NCBI RefSeq assembly: GCF_003752405.1
Contig: NZ_RKHK01000001.1
Coordinates: forward strand, 930,001-994,000
Length of the DNA: 64,000 nucleotides
Direction: 5' to 3'
DNA from: Bogoriella caseilytica
GTDB lineage: Bacteria; Actinomycetota; Actinomycetes; Actinomycetales; Actinomycetaceae
Shown here: positions 18,106 to 26,825 of the stretch, piece after piece
Layout: each line of letters opens with the position of its first letter
How positions within the stretch are numbered: position 1 is the stretch's first letter
Made by a program: the position numbers and the translations under genes
The notes under the pieces: generated by a model
What the model saw: the letters and a program-made list of their open reading frames with translations, nothing else
Told to the model about the DNA's origin: nothing
The model's database searches: none

Positions 18106-18879
18106 ATGCGCAGTGCGGAGCTCGCCCGCCTCGCGGGGATCACCGTGCGCACGCTGCGGCACTACCACCAGGTCGGCGTGCTGATTGAACCCCCGCGTGC
18201 CTCCAACGGGTACCGCGAGTACAGCATCCGCGACCTCGTCCAGGTCCTGCGCATCAGACAGCTCTCCGGGCTGGGGGTGACCTTGGGTCAGATGCCCGCC
18301 CTCCTGGGCGATGGCGATGGCGATGGCGAGAGTGCAGCGCAGCTCCTGGATGAGCTCGACCGGGAACTCGACCGGCAGATCGAGGGCCTCGCCCAGCAGC
18401 GCGAGCTGATCGCCCAGTTGCGCCGTCATGGAGCATCCCCCGACATGCCGACGGAGCTGGCCCCCTTCTTCGGGCTCTTCGCGGTGGCGGGATATCCCCA
18501 GCGCGTGGCCCAGATGGACCGCGACCAGGCAGTGCTGCTCAGTCGTTTCTCCGGTGAGTCAGGGAAGGCCTACCTGTCAGCGCTCTACGAGCAGCTCAGC
18601 CGCCGACCGGATGTGGTCCGCGCCGCCGCAGACTTCTCCCGGCGCTTCGACGCTCTGGGCGAGAACAGTAGCGATGAACAGATCGCGGATCTGGTCGGGG
18701 ACTTCGCGACCGCATTGGCGGACGTGCTCACCGCGCTCACGCCCCAGGGACAGGTCATCGAGTTGGGCAGAGCCGCCGAGCTTCTCGACGAGTACGGCGC
18801 CGAGACGTACACCGAGGCACAGCGTCGGGCGCTGGCCCTGTTGGCCCAGCGCTTCACCGGAAGCCTCAGCGAGCCATGA
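18106..18879 (+). CDS. MerR-family regulator with a large C-terminal domain
   Basis: Regulator of 257 aa. The N-terminal MerR HTH (TVRTLRHYHQVGVL, then GYREYSIRDL) is followed by a GDGDGDG-rich linker, a coiled coil (QLLDELDRELDRQIEGL) and about 130 helical residues, reminiscent of TipA-type effector-binding regions, although no drug-trapping Cys is seen. It starts one base after the MFS stop and is likely autoregulated. Its 3' end overlaps the convergent XRE gene by 14 bp. Confidence 0.88.
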   Translation: MRSAELARLAGITVRTLRHYHQVGVLIEPPRASNGYREYSIRDLVQVLRIRQLSGLGVTLGQMPALLGDGDGDGESAAQLLDELDRELDRQIEGLAQQRELIAQLRRHGASPDMPTELAPFFGLFAVAGYPQRVAQMDRDQAVLLSRFSGESGKAYLSALYEQLSRRPDVVRAAADFSRRFDALGENSSDEQIADLVGDFATALADVLTALTPQGQVIELGRAAELLDEYGAETYTEAQRRALALLAQRFTGSLSEP

Positions 18880-19741
18880 ACCCACCATCGTCGCCCGGTG
18901 CCGCCGCGAACCGGGCCCTGCCGAGCACGGAAAGCAGCGCGAGCTGTTCCTCGGCAGCGCTGCGCGGTGCAGCGGTGAACACCAGGAGAGTCTGCGACTG
19001 GTCCTCGGTCGACAGCGCTTGGCAATCGAGCTCGATCGGGCCGAGTTCGGGGTGGACGAGCACCTTGTGGTCCTCGTAGCGGGTACCGACTTCCTGTAGA
19101 TCCCACAACCGGGAGAACTCCTCACTTCGCCGGCGCAGTTCCTCGGCGAGCTCGGCAGCGGGCGAGGCCGGGCCGCGGCGGCCGACGGTCGCGCGCAGTG
19201 CGGCCACCAGAGCGCGCCCCTGGCGGTTGCGGTCCTGCTCCCGATAGACACGTCGCTCGTGCTCGGACTGGAGGAACCATCGGGCCACCCCGCTACGCTC
19301 CAGCCCGCGGAGCCCCGCCACGTCCCCGAAGAGCGCGGCGGCAAGGTGGTTCTGGCTGAGGGTCTCCGCGAGGTCCGAGAGCACGAGCGCGGGAGTGTCC
19401 GCCAGCCGATTCAGGATGCGCTGCAGTCGTGGCGCCACATGTGCATCGCCCGATGCCCGGTCCGGCGCATGATGCCCGGCCAGACGGTACAGGTAGTCGC
19501 GCTCATCGAGGGAGAGGTGCAGCACGCGAGCCAGTACCGTGAGCATCTGCTGACTCGGCTGGGCGCCCTGTCCTCGTTCGAGACGGCTGTAGTAATCCAC
19601 CGACATCGACGCCAGGTGAGCGACTTCCTCCCGGCGTAGGCCCGCAACGCGGCGGCGAATGCCCGGGCTCAGCCCGACGTCGTTCGGGCGCAGCGCTTCG
19701 CGGCGCACCCGCAGGAAGCTCGCCAGCGCAGATCGGTCCAT
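18866..19741 (-). CDS. XRE-family regulator with MmyB-like ligand-binding domain
   Basis: A 291-aa transcription factor. The N-terminal HTH with RRRVAGLRREEVAHLASMSVDYYSRLE (roughly residues 28-55) is the hallmark of MmyB-like regulators, and the C-terminal PAS-like domain is typical (LPVHPELGPIELDCQ-type ending). The start is placed at the ATG at 19741, ten bases after GGGGAG; the ATG at 19750 is possible but too close to that site. It is divergent from the SDR at 19870, an arrangement often seen for this family. Confidence 0.88.
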   Translation of the reverse strand: MDRSALASFLRVRREALRPNDVGLSPGIRRRVAGLRREEVAHLASMSVDYYSRLERGQGAQPSQQMLTVLARVLHLSLDERDYLYRLAGHHAPDRASGDAHVAPRLQRILNRLADTPALVLSDLAETLSQNHLAAALFGDVAGLRGLERSGVARWFLQSEHERRVYREQDRNRQGRALVAALRATVGRRGPASPAAELAEELRRRSEEFSRLWDLQEVGTRYEDHKVLVHPELGPIELDCQALSTEDQSQTLLVFTAAPRSAAEEQLALLSVLGRARFAAAPGDDGGFMAR

Positions 19742-19778
19742 ACCGGCCATTCTCCCCGCTCGCCCTTTCCGGAAACAG

Positions 19779-19791
19779 GACCTGTCAGGTC
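19779..19791. promoter_or_regulatory. palindrome GACCTG-T-CAGGTC between XRE and SDR genes
   Basis: Perfect 6-1-6 inverted repeat in the divergent intergenic region, about 40 bp from the XRE start and 80 bp from the SDR start. A likely operator for the XRE regulator. No clear -35/-10 pair was identified around it. Confidence 0.5.
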
Positions 19792-19869
19792 ACTGATGAA
19801 CGCGGCCTGGAGGACTGGAGAGACACCGGCGACTCTGGGCATTCCGCACCCTTGAGAGAAAGGCACGTC

Positions 19870-20754
19870 ATGCGCCAGAAGTGGACAGCAGCAGAACTTC
19901 CCGACCTGACCGGCAGCACCTTCATCGTCACCGGCGCCACGGCCGGGCTCGGTGAAGTGACCACCCGCGAACTCGCGCGGGCCGGAGCCCGGGTGGTGAT
20001 GGCGGTTCGCGATGAAGCCAAGGCATCCCGCGTCGTGCACGGCATCGGTCAGACCCGTGGCGTGATCGAGGTGCGCCAGCTCGATCTCTCCCGCCTGGCA
20101 TCAGTCCGCAGGTTCGCACAGGACTGGACCGGACCGGTGGACGTCCTCATCAACAATGCGGGCATCAGCTTGATGCCGTTGCAGTACACCGAAGACGGCT
20201 TCGAACTGCAGATGGCCACCAACTACTTCGGCACCTTCGCACTCACCCAGGCCCTCCTGCCGCACCTCACCGACCGCGTCGTCTCACTCTCCTCACAACT
20301 GCACCGCACCAGCCGCCTGCGGATCGATGACCTGAACTACGCCACGCACCGGTACAGCCCCGCTGCTGCCTATGCCGACTCGAAGCTCGCCGTCGTCCTG
20401 TTCGCCAACGAACTGCAGCGAAGGCTGAGCAACGCGGGCAGCGGGGTCCGATCGATCACGGCCCATCCCGGCATCGCCCGCACCGCGCTCGTCGCCCACG
20501 ATCCATCCATCTTCGGGCGCGTCAACTCCCTCGGCCCGCTGCTCAACGACGTCGAGCACGGCGCGCTACCGACGCTGTTTGCGGCGACCCAGGACGTGCC
20601 CGGCGGGTCCTACGTCGGCCCGGATGGCCTCGGGGGCATCAAAGGTTTCCCGGTCATCGGCCGGGCCTCCGCCGCCGCCCGGGATGCCGGCGGAGCGAAG
20701 GTGCTCTGGGAGGAGACGGCCAGTCTCGTGAGTGGTGTCATGCCTGCGGCGTAG
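19870..20754 (+). CDS. short-chain dehydrogenase/reductase, divergent from an XRE regulator
   Basis: NAD(P)-dependent oxidoreductase of 294 aa with TGATAGLG (cofactor loop), NNAGIS, catalytic SLSSQ and YADSK. It is clearly paralogous to the SDR at 15417-16349: the stretches around MATNYFGTFALTQALLPHL and SITAHPGIARTAL align with corresponding parts there. The ATG at 19870 has AGAAAGG seven bases upstream and is preferred over the TTG at 19852. The substrate is unknown. Probably controlled by the divergent MmyB-type regulator. Confidence 0.88.
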   Translation: MRQKWTAAELPDLTGSTFIVTGATAGLGEVTTRELARAGARVVMAVRDEAKASRVVHGIGQTRGVIEVRQLDLSRLASVRRFAQDWTGPVDVLINNAGISLMPLQYTEDGFELQMATNYFGTFALTQALLPHLTDRVVSLSSQLHRTSRLRIDDLNYATHRYSPAAAYADSKLAVVLFANELQRRLSNAGSGVRSITAHPGIARTALVAHDPSIFGRVNSLGPLLNDVEHGALPTLFAATQDVPGGSYVGPDGLGGIKGFPVIGRASAAARDAGGAKVLWEETASLVSGVMPAA

Positions 20755-20883
20755 GGCGAGATCCTCCTGGCGGTCGATGTGCCGAGACGCTCGCGCTGCC
20801 AGCCTGGAGCTGTGGGGGCGCGAGCGCACCAGCCGCGTGGAAACCCACAGTGACTCCGTCCAGCGACTGATGAGGATTGACCG

Positions 20884-21321
20884 ATGCCCAGCCCGACGAT
20901 CAGCACACCACCCTCCACCCCAGCCGGCAGCAACGCTCGCCGCCTCCTGGGTGCAGCAGCCTGCTTGACCGCCGTGGGCGCGCTCAGCGCATGCAGCCTC
21001 TTCGAGGAGGCGCTGCCGATCACCTATGAGGTCGACGTGGCCGGCGACGTCGATGACGAGCCGGTCCGGGTGGAATACCTCGGGCGGGAGTGGGGCCTGG
21101 GCGACCAGGAGACTGTTGGCGAAACCGTACCCCGAGCCGCCGCTCTTCCCGTGAGCTACGAGACACTCGCCCAATCTGGCGACTCGGTCTCCATCACGGC
21201 AGCAGCCATACCCGGGGCGGTCCTCAGTTGCACGGTGCTCGTCGACGGCGAAGTCGTCGACGAGCAAGAGTCACCAGCTCCGGGCGAGGAGGTCACCTGC
21301 GGGACGACTGTCCAGGAGTAG
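20884..21321 (+). CDS. MmpS-like lipoprotein
   Basis: Exported lipoprotein of 145 aa with lipobox GALSAC (Cys37). The mature beta-rich domain (ITYEVDVAGD, then VEYLGREW, VSITAAAIPGAVLSC, TVLVDGEVVDEQ and VTC) follows the pattern of MmpS proteins, the periplasmic partners of mycobacterial MmpL exporters, including the Cys pair expected to form a disulphide. No MmpL-type RND gene is present nearby, so a partner is not identified. MmpS assignment rests on motif pattern only. Confidence 0.7.
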   Translation: MPSPTISTPPSTPAGSNARRLLGAAACLTAVGALSACSLFEEALPITYEVDVAGDVDDEPVRVEYLGREWGLGDQETVGETVPRAAALPVSYETLAQSGDSVSITAAAIPGAVLSCTVLVDGEVVDEQESPAPGEEVTCGTTVQE

Positions 21322-21356
21322 TCACTGCGCAGGCGAAGCACGCCGGCCAGGCTTCC

Positions 21357-21803
21357 TCACCCCTCCAGCGTGCCGATCTCGAAGTTCTCCAGCTGCCCCT
21401 CGGGCCCTTGACTCCCGCCGTGTTGCTGGGTGAACAGCTCGGTGGCATCCGTACCGCAGAGCTGCTCGATGCGGTCAGCTCCCCCGGGATGCCGGCCGAT
21501 CCAGTCGGTCAGGTCATAGACCGTGCCGTCGATGACGGCCCAGCACGAGTCAGGAGAGTCATTCTCCTCGACCTCCGCGAGCGTGATCGCGCCCTCGTCG
21601 CCGCTCTCTTCCTGGTCGTCGGCGCCGTCCTCGTCGCCGGTTTCGTCCAGGTCGCCGGCGCCGTCCTCCTGCTCGGCGCCGGTGTCCTCGTCGGACTCCG
21701 GGCTCGAACCGGCGTCGTCGGAGCATCCGGCGGCAACCACCAGCGCGGCCGCCATGAGCGGGGCGGTCAGCAGTCGGCGCATACGCGTTTGGGTGCGGGT
21801 CAT
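21357..21803 (-). CDS. cytochrome b5-like heme-binding lipoprotein
   Basis: Exported lipoprotein of 148 aa. Signal peptide with lipobox VAAGC (Cys27), an acidic Asp/Glu-rich linker (about 34-70), then a cytochrome b5 fold. Both axial heme ligands are visible: His105 in the RHPGG core motif and His128 in QQHGG, 23 residues apart as in the family. WIGRHPGG and LCGTDATELF are well conserved. It probably carries electrons outside the membrane. The start ATG follows AAGGAG by six bases. It lies 55 bp after the small membrane protein, and both lie beside the ECF sigma/anti-sigma pair. Confidence 0.85.
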   Translation of the reverse strand: MTRTQTRMRRLLTAPLMAAALVVAAGCSDDAGSSPESDEDTGAEQEDGAGDLDETGDEDGADDQEESGDEGAITLAEVEENDSPDSCWAVIDGTVYDLTDWIGRHPGGADRIEQLCGTDATELFTQQHGGSQGPEGQLENFEIGTLEG

Positions 21804-21826
21804 CAGGTTCTCCTTCGATGGAATGG

Positions 21827-21839
21827 TTGATCGGATCAA
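21827..21839. promoter_or_regulatory. palindrome TTGATC-G-GATCAA upstream of the cytochrome b5-like gene
   Basis: Perfect 6-1-6 inverted repeat in the 55-bp gap between the membrane-protein gene and the b5-like gene. It could be an operator or an RNA hairpin separating the two. No function can be assigned from sequence. Confidence 0.4.
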
Positions 21840-21858
21840 AGGCCGCTGGGCGCCACGC

Positions 21859-22245
21859 TCACTGCGTGGCGGCCGCCGTCCTGTTCGGTGAAGTGAAGGC
21901 CCACACGGCAAGCCCTGTGGCGAGCACGGTCACGACCAGTGCCCCGACCACATGCAGCGCCAGCGTCAGATAGTCCCCCAGCGCCGCTTGCGCGAAGGTC
22001 GCCCCGAACAGGACGATCGCCACCCCGGCCGCGGTACGCCCTGAACCCGTGCGCCAGGCACGCACTGTGAGGAGCGCGGCGAGCAGCCCGGAGGACACGT
22101 GGATCGCGATCGCTCCGATGCCGTGCACATCCAGGCCGCGAGCTTCTTGGACGAGCAGGCCTGCCGAGACGAAGAGCACCCCCACGAAGGCCAGGGTGAG
22201 GATCGCAGCGATCCGGGCGGCAAGCAACAACGAAGCGGGCGTCAT
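21859..22245 (-). CDS. four-helix membrane protein, possible b-type cytochrome partner
   Basis: Predicted integral membrane protein of 128 aa with four hydrophobic helices (about 12-32, 43-62, 72-89 and 93-117). His49 in helix 2 and His98 in helix 4 lie inside the membrane and could ligate a heme; His41 is at the membrane edge. The ATG at 22245 lies seven bases after a -10-like CGTAGT, so the mRNA may be leaderless. The frame extends upstream into the anti-sigma gene, but that part is unlikely to be translated. Heme binding is inferred, not shown. Confidence 0.7.
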   Translation of the reverse strand: MTPASLLLAARIAAILTLAFVGVLFVSAGLLVQEARGLDVHGIGAIAIHVSSGLLAALLTVRAWRTGSGRTAAGVAIVLFGATFAQAALGDYLTLALHVVGALVVTVLATGLAVWAFTSPNRTAAATQ

Positions 22246-22252
22246 GTGAGGT

Positions 22253-22282
22253 ACTACGGGCGAGGTGCCGAAAGAGATTGCC
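22253..22282 (-). promoter_or_regulatory. ECF-type promoter of the membrane protein/cytochrome b5-like operon
   Basis: On the minus strand GGCAATCT (22282-22275) and CGTAGT (22258-22253) are separated by 16 bp. The whole 30-bp block, including most spacer bases, is nearly the same as the block before the sigma gene at 23547-23576. It ends seven bases before the ATG at 22245. Strong candidate for recognition by the neighbouring ECF sigma factor. Confidence 0.8.
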
Positions 22283-22297
22283 GCGGCAGCATGATGG

Positions 22298-22969
22298 TCA
22301 CCAACTCGCCACCGCCCAGACGCGCCCGGCGTCATCGACGAGTTCCAGTGCCGTCAAGGCTCGCTCAGCATCGTCGAGTATCCAGAAGTTGGGTTCGTCG
22401 GCGTAGACCGTCCATTCGGCGAGGATCTCGGTGCTCTGGTCCTCGAAGACTCCGCGGCAGGCAAAGGTCGTGCCGGCGGAGGCATCATCCACCGCGAGGA
22501 TCAGCACAGGCCCCTCGGCGTCGTACCCGGCCGCTGCCCAGCCGACGGTGTCCCCTTCCGTGGTGACCAGATCTGCCGAGCGCTCTGCCTGGGCAGACGG
22601 CTGCGTCGCCTCCTCAGCGTCGCCCAGCCCGTAGGCATACATGCCGACACCGCCCGCCACCACGCCGAGCACCCACACGGCCGCGGCCGCCAGCACAGCA
22701 TGGCGACGCCGGGGCGGCGCGCTGACGGCGGGGGACGCTGACGGTGGGTGCAAGCGTGCGAGCACGCGGGACTCGAATCCCACGGGGGCGGTGGCTTCGG
22801 GGACGGCCGGGAGGAGGCTCTCCAGGGCTGCGGACAGCTCATCGTAGGCCGTGCGGCACGGCCCGCAGGCCCCCAGGTGTCGGATGATCTGGCTGCTGTC
22901 CTGAGCCGAGGCGCGACCAAGGACGACGTCGAGCAGACGGTCCTCGTCGGGATGCAGGTTCTCAGTCAT
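22298..22969 (-). CDS. anti-sigma factor (RskA type) with zinc-binding N-terminus
   Basis: Membrane-anchored anti-sigma factor of 223 aa. The N-terminal ZAS domain has the HX3CX2C zinc motif (His31, Cys35, Cys38), one transmembrane helix follows at about 91-112, and the C-terminal domain of about 110 residues is extracytoplasmic, of the RskA type. The ATG at 22969 overlaps the end of the sigma gene by 8 bp, giving coupled synthesis. It should hold the ECF sigma at the membrane until an external signal triggers release. Confidence 0.9.
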   Translation of the reverse strand: MTENLHPDEDRLLDVVLGRASAQDSSQIIRHLGACGPCRTAYDELSAALESLLPAVPEATAPVGFESRVLARLHPPSASPAVSAPPRRRHAVLAAAAVWVLGVVAGGVGMYAYGLGDAEEATQPSAQAERSADLVTTEGDTVGWAAAGYDAEGPVLILAVDDASAGTTFACRGVFEDQSTEILAEWTVYADEPNFWILDDAERALTALELVDDAGRVWAVASW

Positions 22970-23540
22970 GTGCAGTCTCCAGATGCTGGCGGATCCGGCG
23001 CAGGCCATCACGGATCCGCGTCTTCGCGGTGCCCAGAGGAATCCCTTCGCGGCGGCTGATCTCCGCCGCGGTGCACCCACCCATCGTGGCGAGGACGACG
23101 GCGCGCGCCTGCTCCCGCGAGATCCCCTGCAGGTACCGCAGTGCGGACTGGACCTCGACCCGGTGGACGGCGAGGTCCTCCGTGGTCGTGCTGCCGTCGA
23201 CAGTGGCGTGGAGGAGATGGTCCAGGATCTCGTCCTCGGCCGGGATGAGGCGCCGGGCCCGCATGACGTCAATGGCGGCATTGCGGGTGATGGTCAGCAA
23301 CCAGGTGAGCACCGTGCCGCGCCGCGGGTCGTAGTTCTGCGCCGCCCGCCAGGCACGGACGAAGACTTCCTGGCTGATGTCCTCCGCAATGGCCGTGTCA
23401 CGGATGATCGACAGGGCCAGCCCGTAGACCTTGCCCTGGAAGCGGCGCACGAAGGCTGCCGAGGTGGACTCATCCCCCACGGCGAAGGCAGCCAGAAGCG
23501 CAGCATCGTCTGCTGCATCCGCTCCCATCAAGACCACCAC
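22962..23540 (-). CDS. ECF RNA polymerase sigma factor (SigK-like)
   Basis: Sigma-70 family ECF factor of 192 aa. Region 2 contains AEDISQEVFVRAWRAAQNYDPRRGTVLTWL, and region 4 contains TAAEISRREGIPLGTAKTRIRDGLRRIR; both are typical of the SigK group. The GTG at 23540 lies six bases after a -10-like CGTAAT, suggesting a leaderless start; the ATG at 23528 is the alternative. It overlaps its anti-sigma gene by 8 bp and is apparently autoregulated from the promoter at 23547-23576. Confidence 0.92.
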   Translation of the reverse strand: MVVLMGADAADDAALLAAFAVGDESTSAAFVRRFQGKVYGLALSIIRDTAIAEDISQEVFVRAWRAAQNYDPRRGTVLTWLLTITRNAAIDVMRARRLIPAEDEILDHLLHATVDGSTTTEDLAVHRVEVQSALRYLQGISREQARAVVLATMGGCTAAEISRREGIPLGTAKTRIRDGLRRIRQHLETAHD

Positions 23541-23546
23541 TGAGAC

Positions 23547-23576
23547 ATTACGGGCGGGCAGCCGAAAAGGATTGCC
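23547..23576 (-). promoter_or_regulatory. ECF-type autoregulatory promoter of the sigma gene
   Basis: GGCAATCC (23576-23569), a 16-bp spacer and CGTAAT (23552-23547) on the minus strand. The same elements with the same spacing, and largely the same spacer, precede the membrane-protein gene at 22253-22282. It ends six bases before the GTG start of the sigma gene. Confidence 0.8.
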
Positions 23577-23615
23577 GACCGGTGCGGGAACGTCGCCGTT
23601 CGCAGCGCGGGCGCC

Positions 23616-25502
<1,887 letters not shown>

Positions 25503-25518
25503 GGACGTCTCATCTATA

Positions 25519-26106
25519 TCACGGCGTGCTGCGCAGTACCGCCATCGCAGCGTCGGTCACCGTGCGCTCCAGCCACGGCAAGAGTGGCCCATTGCCCATC
25601 ATCTGGCGAACGGCCACCGTGGGAATCTCGATCAGTGCGAACCGCGCTCTCCCGAGCGTTTCGGCATTGACCACGGCAAACTGTGCGGCAGTGAACCTCA
25701 CCATGGCCCTCCTGACCTCGTCGTTGAGCGAGGCGAGTTCGGGTCCGAGCTCCTCAGGCCACAGTTCGAGGAGATCCTCACGCCGGTACATGGTCAGGAC
25801 CTGGGCCTCGCTGTGGTGGCTCGCGCTCCACTGCAGGGTGTGGGACACCGCTCGGCGGGCGGCATCGACTGGCTCCTCAAGGGCGAGCGCCTCGAGAAAC
25901 CCGCCCTGGAAGCGCCTGACGGTCCGGATCCACAGGGTGGCGAGGATCAGGTCGCGAGAGGCGAACCGGTGGTAGATCGACCCTGACGGTGCGCCGATGC
26001 GCTTCGCGATGGCGACCACGGTGGCCGCCTGGACCCCACCCTCCGCTGTGAGGCCCAGCGCCGCATCGAGAATGTCCTGGTCGGTGTACTTGGCCGTCCG
26101 TCCCAT
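25519..26106 (-). CDS. TetR-family transcriptional regulator
   Basis: Repressor of 195 aa with an N-terminal HTH (TDQDILDAALGLTAEGGVQA, then APSGSIYHRFASRDLIL) and a helical ligand-binding C-terminus. The ATG at 26106 follows the upstream stop by one base (TGAGATG), showing operon structure with the SRPBCC-like gene. The 24-bp palindrome upstream of that operon (26733-26756) is its probable operator, which would make the operon autoregulated. Confidence 0.9.
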   Translation of the reverse strand: MGRTAKYTDQDILDAALGLTAEGGVQAATVVAIAKRIGAPSGSIYHRFASRDLILATLWIRTVRRFQGGFLEALALEEPVDAARRAVSHTLQWSASHHSEAQVLTMYRREDLLELWPEELGPELASLNDEVRRAMVRFTAAQFAVVNAETLGRARFALIEIPTVAVRQMMGNGPLLPWLERTVTDAAMAVLRSTP

Positions 26107-26107
26107 C

Positions 26108-26707
26108 TCAGCTGTCACGCCGCTTGTGGTGCGCGAGAGGAGCACCCGCGAATGGTTCGTGTTCGGCGAGCCGGCGGAGGACATGGAGTTGTTTGCGCAT
26201 CATCAGCACGTCGCCCCAGGCCAGCAGATACCTTCGCAGGCGGCCGAACCCATGCCCGCTCAGCGGCAACCACAGCACCACATTGAGCTGAGAGAGGGAT
26301 CTGCCCACCTGCGTGATCCGGTACGTCACGGCAAGGTCACCGAAGACCCGCCGGGGCCAGCCCGGGTTCATCCGCAGAGTCAACGCCCAGCCCGGCTCGT
26401 ACGCCGTGAGCGTGAAGATCGTCATGAACTCCTGGCCGATCGCCAGATCCTGCATCTCCGGGTCCGCCTGGCGGGGACTGCGCCGCCCGAAGTTGTCGAT
26501 CCAGTCATAGCTGTAGGGGGCGCGCCGCAACTGACACAACCAGAGAAACAGCGCCGAGGGCTCGGCACCGGTGACCACCGCACGTGTTGCCCGGCGCACC
26601 TCACGGCCACCCATGGGCTCGGTGACGGCGAGCGCCTCGGCCGCCACGGGCGCGCCCCACACCCACGGCAGACGGCCGGCGCGCTCTTGTGCCTCGCTGG
26701 AGAACAT
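26108..26707 (-). CDS. SRPBCC-like hypothetical protein
   Basis: Cytosolic protein of 199 aa. The region from about residue 40 onward, with FLWLCQLRRAPYSYDWIDNFGRRSPR and a mixed beta/alpha pattern, resembles the START/SRPBCC (polyketide cyclase-like) fold used to bind hydrophobic ligands. No catalytic residues can be assigned. The start is the ATG at 26707 with GGGAGGGG upstream. It is first in an operon with tetR and is preceded by an AT-rich promoter containing a long palindrome. Confidence 0.75.
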   Translation of the reverse strand: MFSSEAQERAGRLPWVWGAPVAAEALAVTEPMGGREVRRATRAVVTGAEPSALFLWLCQLRRAPYSYDWIDNFGRRSPRQADPEMQDLAIGQEFMTIFTLTAYEPGWALTLRMNPGWPRRVFGDLAVTYRITQVGRSLSQLNVVLWLPLSGHGFGRLRRYLLAWGDVLMMRKQLHVLRRLAEHEPFAGAPLAHHKRRDS

Positions 26708-26732
26708 GGGCCCCTCCCGGACTACACCACAA

Positions 26733-26756
26733 TAATAGAGACTTCTCTCTACTATA
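26733..26756. promoter_or_regulatory. 24-bp TetR-type operator palindrome
   Basis: Inverted repeat ATA-n-TAGAGA, centre CTTC, TCTCTA-n-TAT: nine of ten paired positions match. It is conspicuously AT-rich for this genome and lies 26 bp before the SRPBCC-like start codon. The most likely ligand is the TetR protein encoded in the same operon. Inferred from position and symmetry. Confidence 0.75.
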
Positions 26757-26825
26757 ACCTGACGCCCCGGATCACCCGTGTCGGCAGTACCGGCCCGCCC
26801 CCTCGGAGCGGCCAGGCCCGCGCTC

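Noticed and set aside
20884-21321. MmpS/MmpL export system
   Set aside because: Only an MmpS-like lipoprotein is present. No RND-type MmpL gene lies in the window, so a system cannot be claimed.
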